From Owenia fusiformis (Eukaryota; Annelida; Polychaeta; Sabellida; Oweniidae): a stretch of DNA of 64,000 nucleotides. Below are positions 19,691-32,800 of the stretch, one piece after another. The stretch lies in the NCBI GenBank assembly GCA_903813345.2, contig CAIIXF020000002.1, forward strand, positions 14,034,150 through 14,098,149, written 5' to 3'. The notes beneath the pieces were generated by a model, which did not search any database, was not told the origin of the DNA, and saw only the letters and a list, made by a program, of their open reading frames with translations. The position numbers and the translations under genes are program-made. Positions within the stretch are counted from its first letter, which is position 1. Every line of letters begins with the position of its first letter.

Positions 19691-20557
19691 TTTGTATTTC
19701 CAAGTAAGATTTTTTAGAATTGTGCCTGTTTGTGAAATTTAGTCAATAAACTAACCATAAATGTCTGCAATAATAGAAAAATCAATAGTGATTTTTTGGG
19801 CATTTTGGTAAAGCCTTTGGTTTGTAATGGGAAGATTGTCTTTATCACTAGAACTGTTCTGCATGGGGTCTTTTGCACAATTGATAAATTATATACTATA
19901 CTAATGCATTACTATATAGATTTGCAATGTCTAGGTTTTATTCAGGTAACTGACTCCACTGAGTGTGTATTCAAATGTTGTGCTTATAAAATGTATCGAC
20001 TCCTATACTACCTTTTGAATGAAAATAAACTCTTCCAAAAGTGATATGACCTTAGTGCACCCATGCCATGGTAAGGACCTTAGGTTGGCATGCCAAAATG
20101 TAAAATCTCTAATGGGGCAGTGACTTAAGCCGAAATGTTAAATTTCTAGCATGATCTAGCAATGAGAGTGGCCAAATAGTAAAGTTAAACAATTAAAACC
20201 ACGATATAATGGCTGATTTCATACATTTACAATAAGCAAAACTGATGAAGAATTATTTTGTAAATTCAACAATTGCATGCATCATCACATGGCATCGTTT
20301 ATCGCACTTAATTTCTATGCAGATCGAATGAGAAATGTTTGGTGTTACTATTTTAAAGTTTAATAGATGATATTTGATCTAGAAATGACACAATTAGTTT
20401 GATAAAAACATACGTTTTCGAATTACCTATCTTCGGCCATTTATAGGTAATTACGTATCGTAAACCCTGTAACTTAGGTAAAATACCGCTTAGTGTAATA
20501 ACAAACTACGTATAGGTATAGGTAAATGGGTTATTTACGCTAATCTTAAACTCCCTA

Positions 20558-20925
20558 ATGTCGTTATGCTCGCTTGTCATGCAGCTTGTTATGATTCGAT
20601 TCCTGGCCAGTGCAATGTGTTTTTAATTTGAAAACTGACATAAGATGAATTAGTATATTCATGAATCATAATTTAGTTTTACCTGAAGGCACTGGTGGTT
20701 CAGTGGAAGTATGCTCTCCTGTCATGCAGTTGGCTATGATTCGATTCCTGGCCAGTGCAATGATTTCTTTTAAATTTAAGAACTACCATGGGATGAATTA
20801 CAATACTCATGAATCATAATTTACTTTTACCTAAAGGCACTGATGGTTCAGTACTACTGTATGCTCAACTGTCATGCAGCTGGCTATGGTTCGATTCCTG
20901 GCCAGTGCAATGCTTTTTTAAAGGA
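20558..20925 (+). repeat. tRNA-Gly-like tandem array, block E (three units)
   Basis: The remainder of the unit broken at 16,952, then units near 20,688 and 20,838. The last linker runs directly into the foldback fragment (aaaggagttgtatc). This is the same junction as at 58,921, 60,681 and 63,251, so the join is inherited. Confidence 0.9.
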
Positions 20926-21015
20926 GTTGTATCAATATGGAGAACTGAATTCAACAATGTTTTTCTATTAAACCAATCATTGAAAACATTCTGTAAAAAC
21001 ACGTTATTTTATGTA
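20926..21015. repeat. Left-arm fragment of the foldback element
   Basis: The sequence gttgtatcaatatggagaac through ttttatgta equals 58,930-59,015. It is split at a TA by the MITE that follows, and only ~25 bases of it resume afterwards (21,446-21,470) before the satellite begins. Confidence 0.8.
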
Positions 21016-21445
21016 CAGGGTGGGCCCAAAAAAAATTGGAACATTTTTTTTTTATTCAATTTTTTTTATTATTGCAGTTCAGCTCACAAAAAATCAGATA
21101 ATGGTAAAATTGTTATTTGTGAAAATGTTAAAGATACAAATATGTGTGTATGATTATTTTTGGCTTGTCATGGTCATGATCTGTATACTGTGTGCGTCAT
21201 AAAAAAATTCCAAATTTTTCTCTGCTTGAGACATCCTTGCTCAAAATACAGTATCACATACCATACAATATATGCCCTTCAAATGGTCTCAACACAATTT
21301 CCATCAATAAAAACATATGTTTTTATCTTTAACATTTTCACAAATAATCATTCTACCATAATCTGCATTTTTCATGGATTGTACTGCAAAAATAAAGACA
21401 ATTGAATAAACAGAAAAATGTTCCAACTTTTACTGGACCACCCTG
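21016..21445 (+). mobile_element. Complete 430-bp mariner-type MITE
   Basis: It starts CAGGGTGGGCCCAAAAAA, ends GGACCACCCTG and is flanked by TA (21,014-21,015 and 21,446-21,447). The inverted ends continue inward (ttggaaca and tgttccaa). Its terminal CAGGGTGGGCC is the same as the end of the transposase-bearing relic at 55,088-56,633, so that type of element probably moved it. The same insertion ends at position 82. Frames inside are incidental. Confidence 0.88.
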
Positions 21446-21470
21446 TAATTTAATGCAAAAATTATTTAAT

Positions 21471-23280
21471 TGGCTACGCAAGTACAGAGGATATGGAGGT
21501 AACACTAGGAGCATGCATGCAGTGGCTACGTTGGCTACACTGGATACGCGGATACAATGAGTCTTGAGGCAAGAATAGAAGCATACATGCGGTGCCTACG
21601 CTAGTCACTCTGCCTAGGCGACTACAGAGAATATGGAGGTAACCGTAGGAACATCAATGCAGTGGCTACGTTGGCTACACTGGCTACGCGGATACAATGA
21701 GTCTGGAGGCAAGAATAGGAGCATACATGCGGTGGCTTCGCTAGATACACTGGCTACATGGCAACAAAGGTTCTTGAGGTACCCCTTGGACCATGCATGC
21801 GGTGCTACGCTAGCTACACTGGCTTTACGGCTACACAGGTTCTGGATGTTAGCCCAGGAACATACATACTGTGTTCACGATAGCTACACTGGCTACGCGA
21901 GGTACCCGTAGGACCACGCATGCGGTGGCTACGTTACCTACAATGGCTTTGCGGTTACACAGGTTCTTGATGTATCATCAGGAGCATACATACAGTGTCC
22001 ACGATAGTTCCACTGGCTACGCGACTACAGAGGATATGGAGGTAACCCTAGGAGCATGCATGCAGTGGTTACGCTGGCTACACTGGCTACACGGATACAA
22101 TGAGTCTTGAGGCAAGAATAGAAGCATACCTGCAGTGCCTACGCAAGCTACACTGGCTACGCGACTACAGAGGATATGGAGGTAACCATAGGAACATTCA
22201 TGCAGTGGCTACGGTGGCTACACTGGCTATGCGGATACAATGAGTCTTGAGGCAAGAATATAAGCATACATACTGTGGCCACGACAGCTACACTGGCTAC
22301 GCGGCTACAGGTTCTTGAGGTTCCCATAGGACCATGCATGGGGTGGCTACTCTACCTACACTTGCTTTGTGGCTACACAGGTTCTTGATGTAAGCCCAGG
22401 AGCATACATACTGTGTCCACGATAGCTACACTGGCTACGCGACTACAGAGGATATGGAGGTAACCCTAGCAGCATGCATGCAGTTGTTACGCTGGCTACA
22501 CTGGCTACGTGGATACAATGAGTCTGGAGGCAAGAATAGGAGCATACATTTTGTGGCCACGATAGCTACACTGGCTACGCAGATAGCTACCTGCACTTGC
22601 TTTGCGGCTACACAGGTTCTTGATGTAAGCCCAGGAGCATAGATACTGTGTTCACGATAGTTACATTGGCTACGCGACTACAGAGGATATGGAGGTAACC
22701 CTCGGAGCATGCATGCAGTGGTTATGCTGGATACACTGGCTACAGGGGTACAATACATGCGGTGCCTACGCTAGTCACACTGGCTACGCGACTACAGAGG
22801 ATATGGAGGTAACCGTAGAAACATCCATGCAGTGCCTACGCTGGCTACACTGGCTACGCGGATACAATAAGTCTTGATGCAAGAACAGGATCATACATAC
22901 TGTGGCCACGATAGCTACACTGGCTACGCGACTACAGAGGATATGGAGGTAACCCTAGGACCATGCATGCAGTGGCTACGTTAGCTACAATGGCTATGCG
23001 GATAGAATGAGTCTTGAGGCAAGAATAGGAGCATACATACTGTGGCCACGATAGCTACACTGGCCACGCGGCAACAAAGTTCTTCAGGTACCCCTTTGGA
23101 CCATGCATGCGGTGGCTACGCTACCTACACTGGCTTTGCTGCTACACAGGTTCTGGATGTAAGCCCAAGGAACATACATACTGTGTTCACTATTGCTACA
23201 CTGGCTCCGCAGCTACTGGTTCTTGAGGTACCCCTAAGACCATTCAAGCAGTAGGTACGTTACCTACACTGGATTTGCGT
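21471..23280 (-). repeat. 70-bp satellite, inverted segment
   Basis: The same monomers as in the rest of the array, but reading ggctacactggctacgcg rather than cgcgtagccagtgtagcc. About 1.8 kb, or some 26 monomers. It adjoins a remnant of the foldback element on the left and meets the forward array at 23,279-23,284. Plus-strand frames such as 21,633-21,911 are repetition products rich in Trp and Leu. Confidence 0.93.
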
Positions 23281-26200
23281 AGGCCGCGTAGCCAGTGTAG
23301 CTATCGTGGACACAGTATCTATGCTCCTGGGCTTACATCAAGAACCTGTGTAGCCGCAAAGCCAGTGAAGGTAGCGTAGCCAACGCATGCATGGTCCAAA
23401 GGGTACCTCAAGAACCTGGTGCCGCGTAGCCAGTGTAACTATCGTGGCCACAGTATGTATGCTCCTTTTCTTGCCGCCTCCAGACTCATTGTATCCGAGG
23501 AGCCAGTGTAGCCAGGGTAGCCACTGCATGCATGCTGCAAGGGTTGCCTCCATATCCTCTGTAGTCGCGTAGCCAGTGTAGCTATCGTGGCCACAGTATG
23601 TATGCTCCTATTCTTGCCTCCAGACTTATTGTATCCGCGTAGCCAGTGTAGCCAGCGTAGACACTGCATGGATGTTCCTACGGTTACCTCCATATCCTCT
23701 GTAGTCGCGTAGCCAGTGTGACTAGCGTAGGCACCGCATGTATGCTTCTATTCTTGCCTCAAGACTCATTGTATCCGCGTAGCCAGTGTAGCCAACTCTA
23801 CATGCATGCTCCTAGGGTTACCTCCATATCCTCTGTAGTCGAGTAGCAAATGTAACTATCGTGAACACAGTATCTATGCTCCTGGGCTTACATCAAGAAC
23901 CTGTGTAGCCGCAAAGCCAGTGTAGTTAACGTAGCCACTGCTTGCATGGTCCTAGGGGTACCTCAAGAACCTGTAGCTGCGTAACCAGTGCAGCTATCGT
24001 GGCCACAGTATGTATGCTACTATTCTTGCCTCCATTGTATCTCTGCGTAGCCAGTGTAGCCAGCTTAGCCACTGCATGCATCCTCAAGAACCTGTAGCCG
24101 CGTAGCCAGTGTAGCTATCGTGGACATAGTATGTATGCTCCTGGGCTTACATCAAGAACCTGTGTAGCCGCAGAGCCAGTGTAGGTAACGTGGCCACCGC
24201 ATGCATGGTCCTAAGGGTACCTCGCGTAGCTATCGTGGCCAAAATTAAGTATGCTCCTGGGCTTACATCCAGAACCTGTGTAGTTGCAAAGCCAGTGTAT
24301 TTAGCGTAGCAACCGCATGCATGGTCTTAGGGTTACCTCAAGAACCTTTGTTGCCGCGTTGCCAGTGTAGCTATCGTGGCTACAGTATGTATGCTCCTAT
24401 TCTTGCCTCTATTGTATCTGCGTAGCCAGTGTAGCCAACGTAGCCACTGCATGCATGCTCCTAGGGTTACCTCCATATCCTCTGTAGTCGCGTAGCCAGT
24501 GTAACTATCGTGGCCACAGTATGTAAGCTCCCATTCTTGCCGCATGCATACTCCTAGGGTTACCTCCTGTAGTGTAGCCAGCGTAGCCACTGCATGCATG
24601 CTCCTAGTGTTACCTCCATATCCTTTGTACTCGCGTAGCCAATGTAACGTAGCCAGTGTAGCAATCGTGAACACAGTATGTATGTTCCTGGGCTTACATC
24701 CAGAACCTGTGTAGCCGTAAAGCCAGTGTAGCTAGCGTAGCACCGCATGCATGGTCCAAGAGGTAAATCAAGAACTTTTGTTGCCGCTAAGCCAGTGTAT
24801 CTAGCGAAGCCACCGCATGTATGCTCCTATTCTTGCCTCCAGACTCATTGTATTCGCGTAGCCAGTGTAGCCAGCGTAGCCACTGCATGGATGTTCCTAC
24901 GGTTACCTCCATATTCTCTGTAGTCGCCTAGCCAGTGTGACTAGCGTAGGCACCGCATGTATGCTTCTATTCTTGCCTCAAAACTCATTGTATCCGCGTA
25001 TCCAGTGTAGCCAACGTAGCCACTGCATGCATGCTCCTAGTGTTACCTCCATATCCTTTGTACTCGCGTAGCCAATGTAACGTAGCCAATGTAACTATCG
25101 TGAACACAGTATCTTTGCTCCTGGGCTTACATCAAGAACCTGTATAGCAGCAAAGCCGGTGTAGGTAGCGTAGCCACTGAATGCATGCTCCTACGGTTAC
25201 CTCCATATCCTCTGTAGTCGCGTAGCCAATGTAACTATCGTGAACACAGTATCTTTGCTTCTGGGCTTACATCAAGAATCTGTGTAGCCGCAAAGCCAGT
25301 GTAGGTAACGTAGCCACCTCAAGAACGTGTAGCCGCGGGGCCAGTGTAGCTATCGTGGACACAGTATGTATGCTCCTTGGCTTACATCAAGAGCCTGTGT
25401 AGCCGCAAAGCAAGTGTAGGTAGCGTGGCCACCCCATGCATGGTCCTAGGGGTACCTCAAGAACGTGTAGCTGTGTAGCCAGTGTAGCTATCGTGTCCAC
25501 AGTATGTTTGCTCCTATTCTTGCCTCCATTGTTTCCGCGTAGCCAATGTAGGCACTGCATGCATGCTGCTAGGGTTACCTCCATATCCTCTGTAGTCGCG
25601 TAAGCCAATGTAACTCTCGTGGACACGGTATATATGATCCTATTCTTGCCTCCATTGTATCTGCGTAGCCAGTGTAGCCAGCGTAGCCACTGCGTGCATG
25701 CTCCAACGGCTACCTCCATGTCCTCTGTAGTCGCGTAGCCCATGTAACTCTCGTGGACACGGTATATATGATCCTATTCTTGCCTCCATTGTATCTGCGT
25801 AGCCAGTGTAGCCAGCGTAGCCACTGCTTGCATGCTCCAACGGCTACCTCCATATCCTCTGTAGTCGCGTAGCCCATGTAACTATCGTGGACACAGTATG
25901 TATGCTCCTGGGCTTACATCAATAACCTGTGTAGCCGCTAAACCAGTGTAGGTAACGTAGCCACTGCTTGCATGGTCCTAGGGGTTCCTCAAGAACCTGT
26001 AGCCGCGGAGCCAGTGTAGCAATCGTGAACACAGTATGTATGCTCCTTGGCGTACATCAAGAACCTGTATAGCAGCAAAGCCAGTGTAGGTAGCGTAGCC
26101 ACCGCATGCATGGTCCTACGGGTACCTAAAGAACCTGTAGCCGCGTAGCCAGTGTAGCTATCGTGGACATAGTATGTATGCTCCTGGGCTTACATCAAGA

Positions 26201-28958
26201 ACCTGTATTGCAGCAAAGCCAGTGAAGGTAGCGTAGCCACCGCATGCATGGTCCTACGGGTACCTCAAGAACCTGTAGCCGCGTAGCCAGTGTAGCTATC
26301 GTGGACACAGTATGTATGTTCCTGGGCTTACATCAAGAACCTGTGTAGCCGCAAAGCAAGTGCAGGTAGCTATCTGCGTAGCCAGTGTAGCTATCGTGGC
26401 CACAGTATGTATGCTCCTATTCTTGCTTCCATTGTATCTGCGTAGCCAGTGTAGCCAGCGTAGCCACTGCATGCATGCTCCTACGCTTACCTCCATATCC
26501 TCTGTAGTCGCTTAGCCAATGTAACTATCGTGAACACAGTATCTATGCTCCTGGGCTTACATCAAGAACCTGTGTAGCCGCAAAGCCAGTGTAGGTAGCG
26601 TAGCCACCGCATGCATGGTCCTAGGGGTACCTCAAGAACCTGGTGCCGCGTAGCCAGTGTAGCTATCTTGGCCAAAGAATGTATGCTCCTATTCTTGCCT
26701 CCAGACTCATTGTATCCGCGTTGCCAGTGTAGCCAGCGTAGCCACTGCATGCATGGCATTGCATGCTGCGAGGGTTACTTCCATATAGTCTGTATCCGCG
26801 TAGCCAGTGTAGCCAACGTACCACTGCATGCATGCTCCTAGGGTTACCTCCATATCCTCTGTAGTCGGGTAGCCAAGGTAACTATCGTGAACACAGTATC
26901 TATGCTCATGGGCTTACATGTGTAGCCACAAAGCCAGTAAAGGTAGCGTAGCCACCGCATGCATGGTCCTAGGGGTACCCCAAGAACCTGGTGCCGCGTA
27001 GCCAGTGTAGCTATCGTGGCCAAAGAATGTATGCTCCTATTCTTGCCTCCAAACTCATTGTATCCGCATAGCCACTGTAGCCAGCGTAGCCACTGCATGC
27101 ATGCTGCTAGGGTTACCTCCATATCCTCTGTAGTCGCGTAGCCACAAAGCAAGTGTAGGTAGAGTAGCCATCCCATGCATGGTCCTAGGGGTACCTCAAG
27201 AACCTGTAGCCGCGTATCCAGTGTAGCTATCGTGGCCACAGTATGTATGCTCCTACTATTGCCTCAAGACTCATTGTACCCGCGTAGCCATTTTAGCCAG
27301 CTTAGCCACTGCTTGCTTGGTCCTAGGGGTACCTCAAGAACCTGTAGCTGCGTAGCCAGTGTAGCTACCGTGGCCACATTATGTATGCTCCTGGGCTTAG
27401 ATCGAGAACCTGTGTATCCACGTAGCCAGTGTAGCCAGCGTAGCCACTGCATGCATGCTCCTAGGGTTACGTCCATATCCTCTGTAGTCTCGTAGCCTGT
27501 GTTACTATCGTGGACACAGTATGTATGCTCCTGGGCTTACATCAAGAACCTGTGTAGCTGCAAAGCCAGTGTAGGTAACGTAGCTACTGCTTGCATGGTC
27601 CTACGGGTATCTCAAGAACCAGTAGCCGCGGAGCCAGTGTAGCAATAGTGAACACAGTATGTATGTTCCTTGTGCTTACATCCAGAACCTGTGTAGCAGC
27701 AAAGCCAGTGTAGGTAGCGTAGCCACCGCATGCATGGTCTTAGGGGTACCTGAAGAACTTTGTTGCCGCGTGGCCAGTGTAGCTATCGTGGCCACAGTAT
27801 GTATGCTCCTTCTTGCCTCAAGACACATTCTATCCGCATAACCATTGTAGCCACTGCTTGCATGGTCCTAGGGGTACCTCAAGAACCTGTAGCTGCGTAG
27901 CCACAGTGTAGCTACCGTGGCCACATTATGTATGCTCCTGGGATTACATCGAGAACCTATGTATCTGCGTAGCCAGTGTAGCTAACGTAGCTACTGCATG
28001 CATGGTCCTAGGGTTACCTCCATATCCTCTGTAGTCGCGTAGCCAGTGTAGCTATCGTGGCCACAGTATGTATGATCCTATTCTTGCATCAAGACTCATT
28101 GTATCCCTGTAGCCAGTGTATCCAGCATAACCACTGCATGCATGCTCCTAGGGTTACCTCCATATCCTCTGTAGTCGCGTATCCAATGTAACTATCGTGA
28201 ACACAGTATCTATGCTCCTGGGCTAACATCAAGAACCTGTGTAGCCGCAAAGCCAGTGAATGAGCGTAGCCACCGGAGACATGGTCCTAGGGGTACCTCA
28301 AGAACCTGTAGCCGCGGAGCCAGTTTAGCAATCGTGAACACAGTATGTATGCTCCTGGGCTTACATCAAGAACCTGTATAGCAACAAAGCCAGTGTAGGT
28401 AGCGTAGCCACCGCATGCATGGTCCTACGGGTACCTCAACAACCTGTAGCCGCGGAGCCAGTGTAGAAATCGTGAACACAGTATGTATGCTCCTGGGCTT
28501 ACATCAAGAACCTGTATAGCAGCAAAGCCAGTGTAGGTAGCGTAGCCACCGCATGCATGGTCCTACGGGTACCTAAAGAACCTGTAGCCGCGTAGCCAGT
28601 GTAGCTATCGTGGACATAGTATGTATGCTCCTGGGCTTACATCAAGAACTTGTATAGCAGCAAAGCCAGTGAAGGTAGCGTAACCAACGCATGCATGGTC
28701 CTACGGGTACCTCAAGAACCTGTAGCCGCGTAGCCAGTGTAGCTATCGTGGACACAGTATGTATGCTCCTGGGCTTACATCAAGAACCTGTGTAGCCGCA
28801 AAGCAAGTGCAGGTAGCTATCTGCGTAGCCAGTGTAGCTATCGCGGCCACAGTATGTATGCTCCTATTCTTGCGTCCAGTGTAGCCAGCGTAGCCACTGC
28901 ATGCATGCTCCTACGCTACGCTTACCTCCATATCCTCTGTAGTCGCTTAGCCAATGTA

Positions 28959-29834
28959 CACTCCCCTCCATAAGTTTGGCAACCTTTTTTCCCCCATTGA
29001 ACTACGTGTTAAAGCCTCTTTACCTTTGAATTTTTATTTACTTAACCTGCGATGAAAATACTTATACTATTGATGGAAACTTAATTTGACTTTAATTCCA
29101 ATACCTCCAAATTTTCTCAATTTTTTTCCTCAATTACAATAGGTCGAAAATTGATGATGAATTTGATGAATTTTTGAAAATCGACATTCCCATGTAATCC
29201 AATGGGAAATAGTAGGTTTGCCGCAAGCCATATGACAGAATATCCATCCATCCGAATCCTTGCAAAAAATACAATTTAGGCAGGTAATTGAATTTGCTAA
29301 CTTTATTTAACAAAAAATTGATATGTTCCTTCAGGTTCAACAAAGTTATAGGGCTTTAAAGTCAAAATTGTTTTTCAAAAAACCTCTCCCATTGAAATAA
29401 CACAGGAGGCGAAAAATTATTTTCAAAAATGACTTTGAAGCGCTGTAACTTTAATATTCATCAAATAAACTAAACACTTAGTGTTCAAAAAGGTTAGACA
29501 ATTCAATTTTCTATATAAAAATATTTTTTGCTGAATCTTTTACTGAAAAGATATCCTGATTTCTGATTTGCCCCGAACCCTCAATTTCCCATTGGATTAC
29601 ATGGGAATGACGATTTTCAAAAATTCATCAAATCTATCATCAATTTTCGACCTATTGTAATTGAGGAAAAAAATTGAGAAAATTTGGAGCTATTGGAAAT
29701 AAAGTCAAGTTACGTTTCCATCAATATTATACGTTAATATATCGCCGGTTAAGTAAATAAAAATTCAAACGTAAAGAGGCTTTAACACGTAGTTCAATGG
29801 AGAAAAAAGGTTGCCAAACTTATGGAGGGTAGTG
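28959..29834. mobile_element. Full-length 876-bp MITE with long inverted repeats (family B)
   Basis: The ends are CACTCCCCTCCATAAGTTTG and, reversed, CACTACCCTCCATAAGTTTG. TA flanks both sides (28,957-28,958 and 29,835-29,836), and the satellite reads gccaatg-ta-actatcg across it as in intact monomers. The inverted repeats are about 265 bp each. The minus-strand frame 29,134-29,343 has no known domain. TA duplication suggests the Tc1/mariner superfamily. Related copies: 6,166, 43,074 and 50,310. Confidence 0.9.
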
Positions 29835-32800
29835 TAACTATCGTGAACACAGTATCTATGCTCCTGGGCTTACATCAAGAACCTGTGTAGCCGCAAAGCC
29901 AGTGTAGGTAGCGTAGCCACCGCATGCATGGTCCTAGGGGTACCTCAAGAACCTGGTGCCGCGTAGCCAGTGTAGCTATCGTGGCCACAGTATGTAAGCT
30001 CCTAATCTTGCCGCATGCATGCTCCTAGGGTAATCTCCTGTAGCCAGCGTAGCCAGTGTAGCCAGCGTAGCCAGCGTAGCCACTGCATGCATGCTCCTAC
30101 GGTTACCTCCATATCCTCTATAGTCGTGTAGCCAATGTTACTATCGTGAACACAGTATCTTTGCTCCTGGGCTTACATCAAGAATTTGTGTTGCCGCAAA
30201 GCAAGTGTAGCAATCGTGAACACAGTATGTATGTTCCTGGGCTTACATCCAGAACCTGTGTAGCCATAAAGCCAGTGTAGCTAGCGTAGCACCGCATGCA
30301 TGGTCCAAGGCATGGTCCAAGGGGTACCTCAAGAACTTTTGTTGCCGCGTTGCCAGTGTATCTAGCGAAGCCACCGCATGTTTGCTCCTATTCTTGCCTC
30401 CAGACTCATTGTATCCGCGTAGCCAGTGTAGCCAGCGTAGCCACTGCATGGATGTTCCTACGGTTACCTCCATATTCTCTGTAGTCGCCTAGCCAGTGTT
30501 ACTAGCGTAGGCACCGCATGTATGCTTCTATTCTTGCCTCAAGACTCATTGTATCCGCGTATCCAGTGTAGCCAACGTAGCCACTGCATGCATGCTCCTA
30601 GGGTTACGTCCATATCCTCTGTAGTCTCGTAGCCTGTGTTACTATCGTGGACACAGTATGTATGCTCCTGGGCTTACATCAAGAACCTGTGTAGCCGCAA
30701 AGCCAGTTTAGATAGCGTAGCCACCGCATGCATGGTCCTAGGGGTACCTCAAGAACCTGGTGCTGCGTAGCCAGTGTAGCTATCGTGGACACAATATGTA
30801 TGCTCCTTGGCTTACATCAAGAACCTGTGTAGCCGCAAAGCCAGTGAATGAGCGTAGCCACCGCATGCATGGTCCTAGGGGTACCTCAAGAACCTGGTGC
30901 CGCGTATCCAGTGTAGCTATCATGCCCACAAAATGTATGCTCCTATTCTTGCCTCCAGACTCATTGTATCCGCGTAGCCAGTGTAGCCAGCGTAACAACT
31001 GCATGCATGCTGCTAGGGTTACCTCCATATCCTCCGTATCTGCGTAGCCAGTGTAGCTATCGTGGACACAATATGTATGCTCCTGGGCTTACATCAAGGA
31101 CCTGTGTAGCCACAAAGCAAGTGTAGGTAGAGTAGCAACCCCATGCATGGTCCTATGGGAACCTATAGAACCTGTAGCCGCGTAGCCAGTGTAGCTATCG
31201 TGGCCACTGCATGCATGCTCCTAGGGTTACCTCCATATCCTCTGTAGTCGCGTAGCCAGTGTAGCTATCGTGGACACAATATGTATGCTCCTTGGCTAAC
31301 ATCAAGAACCTGTGTAGCCGCAAAGCAAGTGTAGGTAGCGTGGCCACCCCATGCATGGTCCTAGGGGTACCTCAAGAACTTGTAGCTGCGTAGCCTGTGT
31401 AGCTATCGTGGCCACAGTATGTTTGCTCCTATTCTTGCCTCCATTGTATCCGCGTAGCCAATGTAGCCAGCGTAGCCACTGCATTCATGCTGCTAGGGTT
31501 ACCTCCATATCCTCTGTAGTCGCGTAGCCCATGTCACTCTCGTGGACACAGTATGTATGCTCCTTGGCTTACATCAATAACCTGTGTAGCCGCTAAGCCA
31601 GTGTAGGTAACGCGTAGCCACTGCTTGCATGGTCCTAGGGGTACCTCAAGAACCCGTAGCTGCGGAGCCAGTGTAGCAATCGTATGTATGCTCCTTGGCT
31701 TACATCAAGAACCTGTATAGCAGCAAAGCCAGTGAAGGTAGCGTAGCCACCGCATGAATGGTCCTACGGGTACCTCAAGAACCTGTAGCCGCGTAGCCAG
31801 TGTAGCTATCGTGGACACAGTATGTATGCTCCTATTCTTGCTTCCATTGTATCTGCGTAGCCAGTGTAGCCAGCGTAGCCACTGCATGCATGCTGCTAGG
31901 GTTACCTCCATATAGTCTGTATCCGCGTAGCCAGTGTAGCCAACGTAGCCACTGCATGCATGCTCCTAGGGTTACCTCCATATCCTCTGTAGTCGCGTAG
32001 CCAATGTAACTATCGTGAACACAGTATCTATGCTCCTGGGCTTACATCAGGAACCTGTGTAGCAGCAAAGCCAGTGAAGGTAGCGAAGCCACTGCATGCA
32101 TGGTCCTAGGGGTACCCCAAGAACCTGGTGCCGCGTATCCAGTGTAGCTATCGTGGCCACAGTATGTATACTCCTATTATTGCCTCAAGACTCATTGTAC
32201 CCGCGTAGCCATTTTAGCAAGCTTAGCCACTGCTTGCTTGGTCCTAGTGGTACCTCAAGAACCTGTAGCTGCGTAGCCAGTGTAGCTACCGTGGCCACAT
32301 TATGTATGCTCCTGGGCTTAGATCGAGAACCTGTGTATCCACGTAGCCAGTGTAGCTATCGTGGCCACAGTATCTTTGCTACTATTCTTGCCTCAAGACT
32401 CATTCTATCCGCATAGCGATTGAAGCCAGCGTAGCCACTGCTTGCATGGTCCTAGGGGTACCTCAAGAACCAGTAGCTGCATAGCCACAGTGTAGCTACC
32501 GTGGCCACATTATGTATGCTCCTGGGCTTACATCGAGAACCTATGTATCTGCGTAGCCAGTGTAGCTAACGTAGCCACTGCATGCATGGTCCTAGGGTTA
32601 CCTCCATATCCTCTGTAGTCGCGTAGCCAGTGTAGCTATCGTGGCCACAGTATGTATGATCCTATTCTTGCATCAAGAACCTTTGTATCTGCGTAGCCAA
32701 TGTAGCCAGCGTAGCCACTGTATGCATGCTGCTAGGGTTACCTCCATATTCTCTGTAGTCGCGTAGACCATGTAACTCTCGTGGACACGGTATATATGAT

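Larger units (their letters stand above)
16953..20555. mobile_element. 3.6-kb TA-flanked inverted-repeat element in the array
   Basis: The left end GGGAGGTTAAGATTAGCGTA is matched by the reverse complement of the right end (GGGAGTTTAAGATTAGCGTA). TA flanks both sides (16,951-16,952 and 20,556-20,557), and array sequence resumes in the same unit (atgctcgcttgtcatgc). Beyond the ends there are further related runs of TACCTAT and TACGTATAGG. No transposase frame is visible; the frame at 19,796-20,044 has no recognised motif. The interior holds other repeats, listed separately. It shares GAGGTTAAG with the 1.39-kb element at 3,807. Confidence 0.72.
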
